Origin: Axinella damicornis
Taxonomy: Eukaryota > Porifera > Demospongiae > Axinellida > Axinellidae
DNA length: 64,000 bases
Direction of reading: 5' to 3'
Assembly (NCBI GenBank): GCA_963931865.1
Contig: OZ007507.1
Span: forward strand, 1-64,000
The number at the start of each line of letters is the position of its first letter. Position 1 is the first letter of the stretch. Below the pieces are notes generated by a model. It was given only the letters and a program-made list of their open reading frames with translations. It searched no databases and had not been told where the DNA came from. The position numbers and the translations under genes were made by a program. This document shows, one piece after another, positions 44,721 to 56,459 of this stretch.

Positions 44721-45030
44721 AGCGTTGCCATGACGCGTTTCTGCGTCTATCGCGCTTCGCGTAGTGCGCGCGCTGACGCAATAATGCGTCTATCGCGTAT
44801 AATCGGTTAACACTTAATTAATCCAGTTAGCACCTAATTAATCCAATTAACACCTATTCATTCCAATCAGTACCTAATCATCACCTAATTACTCCAATCA
44901 GCACCTAATTAATCAAATTAGTACTCAACTTATCATCTACTTAAACCAATTAGCACCTAATTAATCCAATTACAACTTAATTGATCCAATTAGAACCTAT
45001 TTAGCCGATCAGCACATAATTAATCCAATT
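44721..45030. repeat. CG-rich fold-back, then TTAATCCAATTAGCACC satellite
   Basis: 44735-44800 has gcgtctatcgcg twice around cttcgcgtagtgcgcgcgc. Satellite words then resume to 45030. Confidence 0.65.
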
Positions 45031-45440
45031 GCCCAACCCTAACACTCAGAAATCTGGCATAAAGTCCACAACCTCAACCTCGGCACTAATAGCGGCCCAC
45101 AGGCCCGCAACCCCAATCCCGCCACTAATAGCGGCCCACAGGCCCGCAACCCCAACTCCGGCACTGAAAGCGGCCCACAGCCACGCAACTCCAACCCCAG
45201 CGCTACTAGTGGCCCATGTTTGATTGTGGCCTAAGAATACAAGCGGCATAATCAGAATTATGAATTGTGGCCTACAGATCAACTGTCGCCTGTGACCAAA
45301 CCCTAAGAGTGGCCTTGGGGTTTGAGTAAAAGTGGCCCAAATGCGGCCTGCAAACCGAGAATGCGGCCTAATCGAGACCAAATGTGGCCAATATTGGCCA
45401 CGTACTAGGACCCTAACCCTAACCCTAACCCTAACCCTCT
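45031..45440. repeat. GCGGCCCACAGGCCCGCAAC repeat and short CCCTAA run
   Basis: Second locus of the block at 31741-32084. It ends with four CCCTAA hexamers at about 45411-45437. Confidence 0.8.
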
Positions 45441-48345
45441 CCCTGGGGAACCCTGGAACTCCAAATTTGGCGAGTGGATAGCTGGCGACTAGACGAACCA
45501 TTTCCCAACGTTGAGGTTATGAGGTTACGTAACCTCAACCTCAACCTCAAAACCTCAAAGTGCTGGAAATCGTCTGAAATGCATATTTCTGCCTTTTTTT
45601 TTGGGCTTGAACGACCCATTCCTTACCCTAACCCTTACATGGAAATTCATTGTGCTCATAATGAACCCTGGATGGAATGGAATGCAATAACACATGATTC
45701 AACTTCCAGGGTCCCTTCGTTTAGATTTGGGACGTTCCCCAGGGTTGAAAACGACCCTTATAATTGAAGCATGGATGGAATTGGATGCAGAAATGCAGGT
45801 TTTATCTGCCTGGCACCCTTCGTTTAGATTTGGGTCGTTCCCCAGGGTTGAAAACGACCCGAATGCTAACCCTGCTGCCTGGATGGCTCAGATTCGGTGA
45901 CAGGCTAGTAATCGCACCACGTATACATTTGCAAAAGAATTCTGAGGTTTTGCATGAGGTTAGGCCGCATGGCTCAAAAAAACGACCCTAAACCCCATTC
46001 CTTGGAACCCTGGAGGTCGTTGGTGGTCAGAATGGTTACCCTGAAAGCCTACAAGCACACCAGAACCGTTTTGGACTGATTTCAGCCGGTCGTGGAGGTT
46101 TGGGTCGTTTTCCCAGGGTTAAAAACGACCCGAATTCTAACCCTGCTGCCTGCATGGCTCAGATTCGGTGACAGGCTAGTAATCGCACCATGTATACATT
46201 TGCAAAAGAATTCTGAGGTTTTGCATGAGGTTAGGCCGCATGGCTCAAAAAAACGACCCTAAACCCCATTCCTTGGAACCCTGGAGGTCGTTGGTGGTCA
46301 AAATGGTTAACCTGAAAGCCTACAAGCACACCAGAACCGTTTCGGAGTGATATCAGCCGGTCGTTGAGGTTTGGGTCGTTTATCCCAGGGTTAAAAACGA
46401 CCCGAATTCTAACCCTGCTGCCTGCATGGCTCAGATTCGGTGACAGGCTAGTAATCGCACCAGGTATTCATTCACAAATGAATTCTGAGGTTTTGCATGA
46501 GGTTAGGCCGGCGTGGCTCAAAAAGTGCGATCCAACCCCATTCCTAGGAACCCTGGAGGTAGCTCGTGCTCAGAATGGTTACCCTAAAAGCCTATAAGCA
46601 CACCAGAACCATTTTGGACTGATTTCAGCCTGTCGTTGAGGTTTGGGTCGTTTTTCCCAGGGTTAAAAACGACCCGAATGATAACCCTACAATATATCGC
46701 AATTCCAAATGCAGCAGCAACTAGTGCTTTCTCCAGGGTTTCCATCCCACAGCAAACTGAGGTTGCAGCAAAGAGTCATCCATTAACGACCCGAATCCTT
46801 TCGGAGCAACCCTGATCTACAATTTTCCTTGGAATTCAACCCTGACACCCTATATGATCACCTCAACAAGTTACGACTGGTTTCACTGCATCGTTCAGGT
46901 TTGGGTCGTTCTTCCCAGGGTTTTTAGCGACCCAAACCCGAACCATAACCCCATTGGTGATTCTGAATGCAGCTTTGGCTAGTGCATCTCCCAGGGTTCC
47001 AACCCCATCATGAGGTTTGCTGGGGTTGCTTCAGTGGGTCGTCAATAACGACCCAAACCGTTTCGTTGAAACCCTGAAATATAATTTATGCGGATAAACA
47101 ATCTAGATACTCTACGTAAGCCCCTGAATGAGTTTCAACTGGTTTCGTCAAGCCGTTCAGGTTTGGGTCGTTCTTCCCAGGGTTTTTAGCGACCCAAACC
47201 CGAACCATAACCCCATTGGTGATTCGGAATGCAGCTTTGGCTAGTGCATCCCCCAGGGTTCCAACCCCACAATGAGGTTTGCTGGGGTTGCTTCAGTGGG
47301 TCGTCAATAACGACCCAAACCGTTTCGTTGAAACCCTGAAATATAATTTATGCGGATAAACAACCTACATACCCTACGTAAGCCCCTGAATGAGTTTCAA
47401 CTGGTTTCGTCAAGCCGTTCAGGTTTGGGTCGTTCTTCCCAGGGTTTTTAGCGACCCAAACCCGAACCATAACCCCATTGGTGATTCTGAATGCAGCTTT
47501 GGCTAGTGCATCCCCCAGGGTTCCAACCCCACCATGAGGTTTGCTGGGGTTGCTTCAGTGGGTCGTCAATAACGACCCAAACCGTTTCGTTGAAACCCTG
47601 AAATATAATTTATGCGGATAAACAACCTAGATACCCTACGTAAGCCCCTGAATGAGTTTCAAGTGGTTTCGTCAAGCCGTTCAGGTTTGGGTCGTTCTCT
47701 CCAGGGTTTTTAGCGACCCAAACCCGAACCATAACCCCATTGGTGATTCTGAATGCAGCTTTGGCTAGTGCATCCCCCAGGATTCCAACCCCACCATGAG
47801 GTTTATTGGGGTTGCTTCAATGGGTCGTTTATAACGACCCAAACCGTTTCGTTGAAACCCTGAAATGTTATTTGTGAGGATAAGCAATCCTGATACCCTA
47901 CGTAAGCCCATAAATGAGTTTCAACTGGTTTCATCAGGCCATTCAGGTTTGGGTCGTTCTTCCCAGGGTTTGTAGCGACCCAAACACAAACCTTAACACT
48001 ATTGGTGGTTCTGAATGCAGCATTGGTTAGAGCATCCACCAGGGTTCCAACCCCACCATGAGGTTTAATGGGGTTGCTTCAGTGGGTCGTTAATAACGAC
48101 CCAAACTGATTTGCTTCAAACCCCAAAAACAATTTTCGTGGATAAACAATACCTACATTCTATGAAAACACTCCAAACAGGTTTGAGGTTTGTTGAGGTT
48201 ATTCCCACAATTTGGGTCGTCAACAAAAAAACGACCCAAAACGACCCAAAACCTCAGGAAGCTCTCTCACTCCTCAGAACTTCCTTGGCTGGGATGTTTA
48301 TTTGCAATGAGAGCTATCTATACCGAAAAAGTCGTGGTTGGGGTT
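45441..48345. repeat. Tandem repeat built on GGGTCGTT / AACGACCC
   Basis: Two families, both about 265 bp. 45720-46690 carries GGGTTAAAAACGACCCGAAT with a tgctgcctg(c/g)atggctcag segment. 46880-48110 carries GGTTTGGGTCGTTCTTCCCA and TTTTTAGCGACCCAAACC, units near 46900, 47160, 47430, 47690 and 47950. The words GGGTCGTT and AACGACCC are inverse to each other, so each unit could form stem-loops. Confidence 0.9.
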
Positions 48346-51300
48346 TGGGCTAATCAGTGGGCTAATTAGCTGGGTAATAAGAGGGCTAATTAGCAAGGAT
48401 GATTAGTTGGCTAATTAGCGGCAAATTAATGGGCAAATTAGCGGGCTAATTAGCGGGCTAATCAACCTTCTAATTAGTAGGCTGATTATTTGGCTTAATA
48501 CCAACGCTAATTAGCAGGCGGTTTAGCAGGTTGATAAGCGGGCTAATTAGCGAGCTGATTCGCGGGCTAATCAGTGGGCTAATTAGCTGGCTAACCTGCG
48601 TACTGATTAGCGGTATAATTAGCGGGCTATTTAGCGTGCTAATCAGTGGGCTAATTATAGGGCTAATTTGGGACGGTTAATTAGCTGCTAATTAGCAGGC
48701 TAATTAGCGGCTAATCAACAGGCTAATTAGCAGCTTAATTCGCGGGCTTCTTTGCAGGATAATAGGAGGGCTGATTAGCCGTCTAATTGGCGGGCTGATT
48801 AGCGAGCTAATGAGCAGCTGATTAGCGGGCTATTAGCGGGCTAATTAGCGTTCCATTCAGCATGCTAATTAGCGTGCTAATTATCGGGCTAATTAGCGGG
48901 CTAATTGGCGGGCTAATTAACGGGCCAATTGGCGGGCTAATTAGCAGGCTAATTTGCGGGCTAATTAGCGGCCTAATTAGCGGGCTTATCAGTGGGCCAA
49001 TTAGCGGGCTAATTAGCGGGCCATTTATCGGGCTAATTAGCGGACTAATTAGCAGGTTAATTAGCGTGCTAATTCGCGAGCTGATTAGCGTGCTGATTAG
49101 CAGGCTAATTAGCGATCTAATTAGTGGGCTAAATAGCGGGCTGATTAGCGGGCTTATTAGCGGTCTAAATAGCGTCCTGTTTAGCGGGCTAATTAGCAAT
49201 CTGATTAGCGGGCTAACTAGCGGTCTAATTTGCGGGCTGATTAGCGGGCTAATGAGGGGCAGTTAAGCGTCAATTTTGCTTGCTAATTAGCGGGCTAATT
49301 AGCGGGCTGATTAGCAGGCTAATCAGCTGGCTAATTAGCGGGCAAATCAGCGGGCCAATAGCGGGCTAATTAGCTGGCCATTTAGCGGGCTAATTAGGGA
49401 CAAATTAGCGGGATAATTAGCGAGCTAATTCGCGGGCTGATTAGCGGGCTAATTAGACTGCTGATTAGAGGGCTAATTAGAGGGCTGATGAGCGGGCTAA
49501 TTAGCGGGCTGATTAGCGTGCTAACTAGTGCGGTAATTAGCGGGCAATTATCGGACTAATTACCGGCTAATAACCGGGCTAATTGGCGGGCTAATTACCG
49601 GACTAATTCGCGGACTAATTAGCGTGCTAATTAGCAGGCCTATTAGCGGGCTATTTAGCCGGCTAATTAGCGGGCTAATTATCAGGCTATTTAGCGGGCT
49701 AATTAGCAGGTTAATCAGCAGCTTTATACGCGGGCTTGTTTGCGGAATAATTTGAGGGCTGATTTGCGGTGTAATTTGCGGGCTGATTAGCGGGCTAATG
49801 AGCGGCTGATTAGCGGGCTAATTAGCGGGCTGATTAGCGTTCAAATTAGCGTGCTAATTAGGGTGCTATTTGGAGTGCTGATTAGCGGACTATTAAGGGG
49901 GCTAATTATCGGGGTAATTGGGGTGCTAATCACCGGGCTAATTCGCGGGCTTATCAGCGGCAAATTAGCAGGCTAATTAGCAGGTTAATTAGCGGGCTTT
50001 GCGGGATAATTTGAGGGTTGATTAGTGGTCTAATTTGCGAGTTGATTATCGAGCTAATGAGCGGCTAATTAGCGGGCTAATTAGTGGGCTAATTAGCGGG
50101 CTAATCAGCGGGCCAGATAGCGTGCTAATTAGCGGGCCATTTAGCGACCTAATTAGCGGGCTAATTAGCTGGGTAATTTGTGTCCTGATTAGCGGGCTAA
50201 TGAGCGTGCTGATTAGCGGGTTAATTAGCGGGCTGAATAGCAAGCTAATTAGCGGTCTAATTTGCGGGCTGATTAGCGGGCTAATGACCGGCAGATTAGC
50301 GGGCAATTTACCGTGTTAATTAGCGGGCTAATTAGCGGTCTAAACAGCGGGCCAATCAGCGGGCTAATTAGCAGGCCATTTAGTGGGCTAATTAGCGGAC
50401 TAATTAACGGGCTAATTAGCGGGCTAATTTGCAAGCTAATTAGCGGGATAATTAGAGGGCTAATTAACGGGCTAATTAGCGGTCTAATTAGCGGGCTAAT
50501 TAGTGGGTTTATCTTCATTTTAATTAGCGGGCTGATTAGCGTTCTAATTAGCGGGCTGATTAGCGTGCTAATTAGAATGCCAATTAGCCTGCTAATTAGC
50601 GTGCTAATTAGCGTTCTAATTATCGGGCATTAAGCGGACTAGTTAGCGGGCTAATTAGCGAGATAATTCGTGGGCTAACTACCGGGCTAATTCGCGGGCC
50701 AATTAGCGGGCAAATTCGCGGCTGATTAGCAGGTTTATTAGTGGGCTTCTTTGCGGTTTAACTCTTTGAGCGCGCTCATTAATATTCATGACTTCCCGGT
50801 CACGCGACTCTTGATCAATTTATTGCCTTGGTTACACATCTCTAAGGCTTCTCGCCGTTTAACTTACGATCGCTGTGTAGACTTCAACTTTGGAGGCTAA
50901 GAACTATCGAAGTGTAGTTAGTTTGCATGCTAAGGGCGTCATTGAACCCCGACTACCGTTATATGGCTGCTAAGGCCAAGTTATACTCAAGCGCTCACCT
51001 TGGAACTCTCCCTGCCCTGGTGCTGTCGATGTGTGCCCTCCAGCGGGTAAGTTACTGGTGTTGATAGGTACTTCGGTGATGCCTCAAGCCTATGCTAGGT
51101 ACTTTGAGCGCTACCAATGGCGTTCCGTGGGCGAAAAAGCCTGCCTATGCTGCCCGTACAAAAAACGGCGACGAAATAGTGAGCGCTTACTTTACTCTCG
51201 ATCGGTAGGAGGAGCTTGTGATGGATTGCTGATATCCGCAGGGTCTGCCTCTTCATTATTGTGATTGACATTATATTAGCAGGGTCTGCCCCGCTTCAGT

Positions 51301-53436
51301 TAACTCGCGAAATCGCGGTAGGCGTATAAATACGCCGTTCGCGGTGAGCGGAAGTTTTGACAGGCGTATAAATACGCCGATCGCGCTCAAAGAGTTAATT
51401 AGAGGGCTGATTAGCATGCTAATTAGCGTGCTAAATAGGGTGATAATTAGCGGGCAATTAGCGGACTAATTAGCGGGCTAATTAGCGGACTAATTAGCGG
51501 GCTAATTAGCGGGATAATTGGCGGCTAATAACCGAGCTAATTGCGGGCTAATTAGCGGGCTGATTAGCACCTTAATTAGCGGGCTTCTTTGCGGGATAAT
51601 TAGAAGGCTGATTAGCAGTCTAATTTGCAAGGTAATTAACGGGCTAATTAGCGGCTGATTAGCGGGCTAATTATCGGGCTAATTAGCGGGCTGATTAGCG
51701 GGCTAATTAGCGGGCTAATTTGCGGCTACTTAGTGGCCTAATTAGCAGGCTTATCAGCGGGCCAATTAACGGGCTGATTAGCGGTACATTTAGCGGGCTA
51801 ATTAGCGGACTAAATAGCGGGTTAACTTGCGGACAAATTCGCGGACTGATTAGCGGGCTAAATTGCGTGCTGATTAGCGGGCTGATTAGCGATTTAATTA
51901 GCGGGCTGATTAGCGGGTTAATTAGCGGGCTGATTAGCGGGCTAATTAGCGTGGTAATTAGCGGGGTAATTTGAGGGCTGATTAGCGGGCTAATTAGCGT
52001 CTTGATTAGCGGGCTGATTAGCGGGCTAATCAGCAGTCCAATCAGCTGGCTAATTAGCGGGCCATTTAGCGGGCTAATTAGGGACTTATTAGCGGGATAA
52101 TTAGCGGCTAATTCGCGGGATGATTAGCGGGCTGATTAGAGGGCTGATTAGCTGGCTTATTAGCGGGCTGATTAGCCGACTAATTAGTGTGGCTAATTAG
52201 CGGGTTTGTTAGCGGGTTGATTAGCGTTCTAATTAGCGGGCTGATTAGCGTTCTAATTAGCGTGCTAATTAGCCTGCTAATCACCGTGCTAATTAGTGTG
52301 CTAATTCGCGTGCTAAAGAGCGGGAAATTAGAGGAATAATTAGATGGCTAATTAGGGCTATAATTGGCGAGCTAATTACCTGGCTAATTCGCGGGCTAAT
52401 TAGCGGGCTAATTTGCGGTTAAATAGCTGCTTAATTAGCGGGCTTCTTTGCGGGATAATTCCAGGGCTGATTAGCCGTCTAATTTGCGGGCTAATTGATT
52501 TGCGGGCTAATGAGCGGCTGATTAGCGGGCTAATTAGTTGGATGATTAGCGGTCTGATCAGTGGGCTAATTAGCTGGCTAATTTGAGGTGGTAATTAGCG
52601 CGCTAATTAGCGGGCTTATCAGCGGCAAATTAGCGGGCTAATTAGCGGGCCATTTAGCGGGCTAATTGGCGTACTAGTTAGAGGGTTAATAAGCGGGCTA
52701 ATTTGCGCTGATTAGGGGCTAAGTAGCGTGCTGATTAGCGGGCTAATTAGCGGGCTAATTAGCGGGCTAATTAGCGGCTGATTAGCGAGCTAATTAGCGT
52801 GCTAATCAGCGCGCTAATTAACGGGTTAAATAGCGAGCTAATTAGCGGGCTAATCAGCGGGCTAATTAGCGGGCTGATTACTGGGCTAATTTGCGGGCTT
52901 ATTAACGGGCTAATTAGAGGTCTAATTAGCGTGCTAATTAGCTGGCTTATTAGGGTGCTATTAAGTGGGATGATTAGTGGGCTAATTAGAGGGCCGATTA
53001 GCGGCGTAAATAGCGGGACAATTACAATACTAATTAGTGGTCTAATTACCTGGCTAATTAGCGGGCTGTTTAGCACGATTAGCCAGCTAATAAGCGGCAA
53101 AATTGGTGGTCTAATCAGTTGTCTGAATAGCGCTCTATTTTGCGGCCCAATCAGCGATGCAATCATCGGCCTAATTAGTGTGCTGTATAGCGGCTTCAAT
53201 AGCAAGCTAATTAGCAATCAAATTAGCGTGCTGTACAGCGGCCTAATTTGCTGCCTAATTACAGACTTAATTAGAGGCGTAATTAATGTGGTAATTAGCG
53301 GACTAAAGAGTGCGGTAATTTGCGTGGTAATTAATGGTAATCAGCTGGGTTATTACGTGCTAATCAGCGGCGTAATTAGCTGGCTAATTAGCTGGCTAAT
53401 TAGTTGTATAATTAACGGGCTAATTAGCGGTCTAAT
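48346..53436. repeat. 5-kb satellite of GGGCTAATTAGC units
   Basis: A 12-14-bp unit, (G)GGCTAATTAGC, repeated several hundred times with degeneracy and interrupted once (50758-51398). Long LISGLISG-type frames on both strands are produced by the repeat alone. The array resumes briefly at 53728-53943. Confidence 0.95.
50758..51398. mobile_element. 641-bp TTAA-ended element within the satellite
   Basis: Terminal inverted repeats TTAACTCTTTGAGCGCG (17 bp, perfect). The interior is not satellite and contains two copies of ggcgtataaatacgccg near the right end. A 77-codon frame at 51031 has no recognisable domain. Confidence 0.85.
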
Positions 53437-53727
53437 ACCCCATTTACACTGGCATCTGAAAGCGTGCCGGCACGGGTCAGCACGCTTTCATTTGTCGGTA
53501 TAAACACAAATGAACTGCCTGAACTGTGCTGGCACGGCTCGGTTGAGAGTGCAGTGCCAGCACAGTTAACGCGGAATAGCGCGCTCTGCGTTACGTGGTG
53601 GCATTAAAAATTTGCATGGCCGGCAGTGGCACAATTGCACATTGCGTGCGGTGTGAACGGTGCCCAGCACGATTGTAGCGTGCCGTGCCGTTCCGTACTA
53701 CACAACCTTGCCCGGTGTAAACAATCT
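53437..53727. mobile_element. Inverted-repeat element, possibly hAT-like
   Basis: The left end is ccccatttacactggca; the reverse complement of the right end is attgtttacaccgggca. tctaat flanks both sides within satellite. The interior has repeated gtgccggcacg, gtgctggcacg and gtgccagcac palindromes. The hAT assignment is tentative. Confidence 0.5.
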
Positions 53728-53943
53728 AATTAGTGGGCTTATTAGCGGCCTAAATAGCGGGGCTACTTAGTGGTCCAATTAGCGCGCTGATTAGCGAACT
53801 ATTTAGAGGCTAATTATCGGGCAACTATTTAGAGGCTAATTATCCGGTGGCTATTTTGAGGGCTAATCAACGGGTTAATTGCAGGCTAATGAGAGGGCTA
53901 ATTAGCGGCCTAATTAACTGGCTAATCAGCCCGCTAATTAGCG
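53728..53943. repeat. GGGCTAATTAGC satellite, tail
   Basis: Continuation of the 48346-53436 array. Confidence 0.88.
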
Positions 53944-54340
53944 AGGGGAGGGAGGGATGGGGAGGCAGGGAGGATGGAGGTAGGAAGGGGACAAGGGGTT
54001 GGTGGGAGGGGAGGGATGGTTGGAATGGGAGGGAGGGCCAGAGGAAGGAGGAAGGGGGAAGGAAGAAAGAGGCAGGTAGGGGATGGTGGTGGGATGGAAG
54101 GGGAAGGTGGGATGGGGTCGTGGAAGGGAGGGGAGGGAGGGATGGATGGAGAGAGGGAGGGGAAGGAGGTAGGTGATGGAGTGGAAGGAGGGGGAAGGGA
54201 GAGAGAACGGACGGAGGAAGGCATGGAGGGGATGGAGGCTGGAAGGGAGGGCGGAAGAGTGGGGAGGGAGAAAGTGAGGAGTAGGGAGGGAGAGAGGGGG
54301 AGGGAGGGAGAGAGGCAGGAGGGAGGGAGATGACCCACAA
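53944..54340. repeat. Purine-strand asymmetric GGGAGG tract
   Basis: About 400 bp almost wholly of G and A on + with GGGAGGGA words. Apparent Pro-rich or Gly-rich long frames on both strands reflect the composition. It may form triplex or G-quadruplex structures. Confidence 0.9.
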
Positions 54341-55354
54341 CGGGGGGGAGAACATTTTCAAACCTCGTCACCCAAAAACCAACCTGCAACATGTCCAAAT
54401 CTTGTGAACATGTCCAAATCTTGTCACCAAAAAGCGACCCGCCACGTTGACCCCCAACGGGAGGGGTGAAGAGGTCCAAACCCCATCACCCAAAAAACGA
54501 CCCGCGACCGGGGGGGGGGGGGGGGGGGGGTGAACATGTCCAAACCCCAACACCCAATAAACGACCCGCGACCGGGGGGGGGGGGGGGGGGGGGGGGTGA
54601 ACATGTCCAAACCCCAACACCCATAAAACGACCCGCGACCGGGGGGGGGGGGGGGGGGGGGGGGTGAACATGTCCAAACCCCAACACCCAATAAACGACC
54701 CGCGACCGGCGGGGGGGGGGTGAACATGTCCAAACCCCAACACCCATAAAACGACCCGCGACCGGGGGGGGGGGGGGGGGGGGGGGGGGGTGAACATGTC
54801 CAAACCCCAACACCCAATAAACGACCCGCGACCGGCGGGGGGGTGAACATGTCCAAACCCCAACACCCATAAAACGACCCGCGACCAGGGGGGGGGGGGG
54901 TGAACATGTCCAAACCCCAACACCCAAAAAACGAACCGCAACCGGGGGGGGGGGGGGGGGGGTGAACATGTCCAAACCCCAACACCCAATAAACGACCCG
55001 CGACCGGCGGGGGGGTGAACATGTCCAAACCCCAACACCCATAAAACGACCCGCGACCAGGGGGGGGGGGGGGGGGGGTGAACATGTCCAAACCCCGCAA
55101 CCGGGGGGGGGGGGGGGGGGGGGTGAACATGTCCAAACCCCAACACCCAAAAAACGACCCGCAACCGGGGGGGGGGGGGGGGGGGGGGGGGGTGAACATG
55201 TCCAAACCCCAACACCCAAAAAACGACCCGCAACCGGGGGGGGGGTGAACATGTCCAAACCCCAACACCCATAAAACGACCCGCGACCGGGGGGGGGGGG
55301 GGGGGGGGGGGTGGTGAACATGTCCAAACCCCATCACCCAAAAAACGACCCACG

Positions 55355-55386
<32 letters not shown>

Positions 55387-55660
55387 TGAACCTGTTCAAA
55401 CCTCATCAACCAATAAACGACCCGCAACCGGGGGGGGGGGGGGGGTGGGGGGGGGAGTGAACATGTTGAAACCTCATCAACCAAAAAACGACCCTCAACC
55501 GGGGGGGGGGGGGGGGGGGGGGGGAGAGTACCTAACCTCAGCACCAGAAACGACCCGCAACCGGGGGGGGGGGGGGGGGGGGGGGTAGTTCCTAACCTCA
55601 GTACCCAGCCAAAAACGACCCAATGGATGGGGGTTCAGGGTTTCACAACCCCAGACAAAC
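54341..55660. repeat. Poly-G tandem array
   Basis: About 17-18 units, each a run of 7 to about 30 G followed by tgaacatgtccaaacccca and an acacccaataaacgacccgc-like segment. The unit is roughly 50-65 bp. The acgaccc word links it to the neighbouring GGGTCGTT families. Homopolymer lengths may be unreliable. Confidence 0.93.
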
Positions 55661-55805
55661 TAGCCTCGGGTCGTCACACCCAAAGGAATCAGATGAAATA
55701 ATTAATTAATTAATTAATTAATTAATTACTTGATTGACTAATTAATTAATTAACTTACTAATTAATTAATTAATTGACTAATCAATTGATTAATTAACTA
55801 ATTAT
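55661..55805. repeat. ATTA/TTAA simple repeat
   Basis: attaattaattaattaatt runs with gactaatt interruptions. Confidence 0.9.
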
Positions 55806-56155
55806 TAACCCTAACCCTAACCCTTAACCCTAATCTTTCACTCAAAACGACCTTCAGGTCTAGGGTCGTTAGAGAATCTTGTTGCGGGTCGTTCAAAAAT
55901 CTAGGGTCGTTGAATCACGGGTCGTTCAAAGAAATTTAGGTCGCTCTGTAGCATAAAGGTCGTTCCATTACGGGTCGCTCCAAGATTCCCGGGTCGTTTT
56001 TTGGCACATTTTGGGTCGTTATTATGGTGAATAAACGACCCGACAAACATCACGACCCAAAAATTACGGGTCGTTTTTTCACGACGAACGACCCAAACCG
56101 GGATTCTTGGGTCGTTCTTTGGACAAAAGGGTCGTTTTTGGGTCGTTCCCCAGGG
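55806..56155. repeat. Short CCCTAA run, then GGGTCGTT words
   Basis: 55806-55833 is CCCTAA-like. From 55845 GGGTCGTT or ACGACCC appears about every 20-25 bp without a longer repeat unit, so the octamer is conserved while its spacers are not. Confidence 0.8.
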
Positions 56156-56368
56156 CCCTAACCCTAACCCTAACCCTAACCCTAACCCTAACCCTAACCC
56201 TAACCCTAACCCTAACCCTAACCCTGACCCTGACCCTGACCCTGACCCTGACCCTGACCCTGACCCTGACCCTGACCCTGACCCTAACCCTGACCCTAAC
56301 CCTAACCCTAACCCTAACCCTAACCCTAACCCTGACCCTGACCCTAACCCTGACCCTAACCCTAGCAA
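56156..56368. repeat. Interstitial telomere-type array, CCCTAA and CCCTGA
   Basis: About 35 hexamers. Blocks of CCCTAA flank a homogeneous CCCTGA block (about 56222-56285), then a mixture. The orientation is C-rich on +. Confidence 0.95.
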
Positions 56369-56399
56369 ACCTCACCATGACTTAAAGCTGACTCAAATT

Positions 56400-56455
56400 G
56401 ATAAGTTATCAAAATTAACCCTTTGATAAGTTATCACATACCAAAATAAGTTATC
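56400..56455. other. Three GATAAGTTATC boxes, left side of the third recombinase region
   Basis: Boxes at 56400-56410, 56425-56435 and 56445-56455 (the last AATAAGTTATC). The local sequence aaattgataagttatca then aaatta recurs at 62156. Possible binding or recombination site; see the matching set at 62160. Confidence 0.55.
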
Positions 56456-56459
56456 AACA

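Noticed and set aside
45046..45501. 151-codon minus-strand frame
   Set aside because: Follows the GCGGCCCACAGG repeat and CCCTAA run; no independent coding support.
48822..53503. Long LISGLISG and LISPLISP frames on both strands
   Set aside because: Pure by-products of a 12-14-bp satellite that has no stop in some frames.
54368..55544. Three overlapping 300-350-codon Pro-rich minus-strand frames
   Set aside because: Created by poly-C runs; frame depends on homopolymer length and all three frames are open.
55901..56385. RVRVRV, GLGSGLGS and TLTLTL frames
   Set aside because: Translations of CCCTAA/CCCTGA telomere-type repeats.
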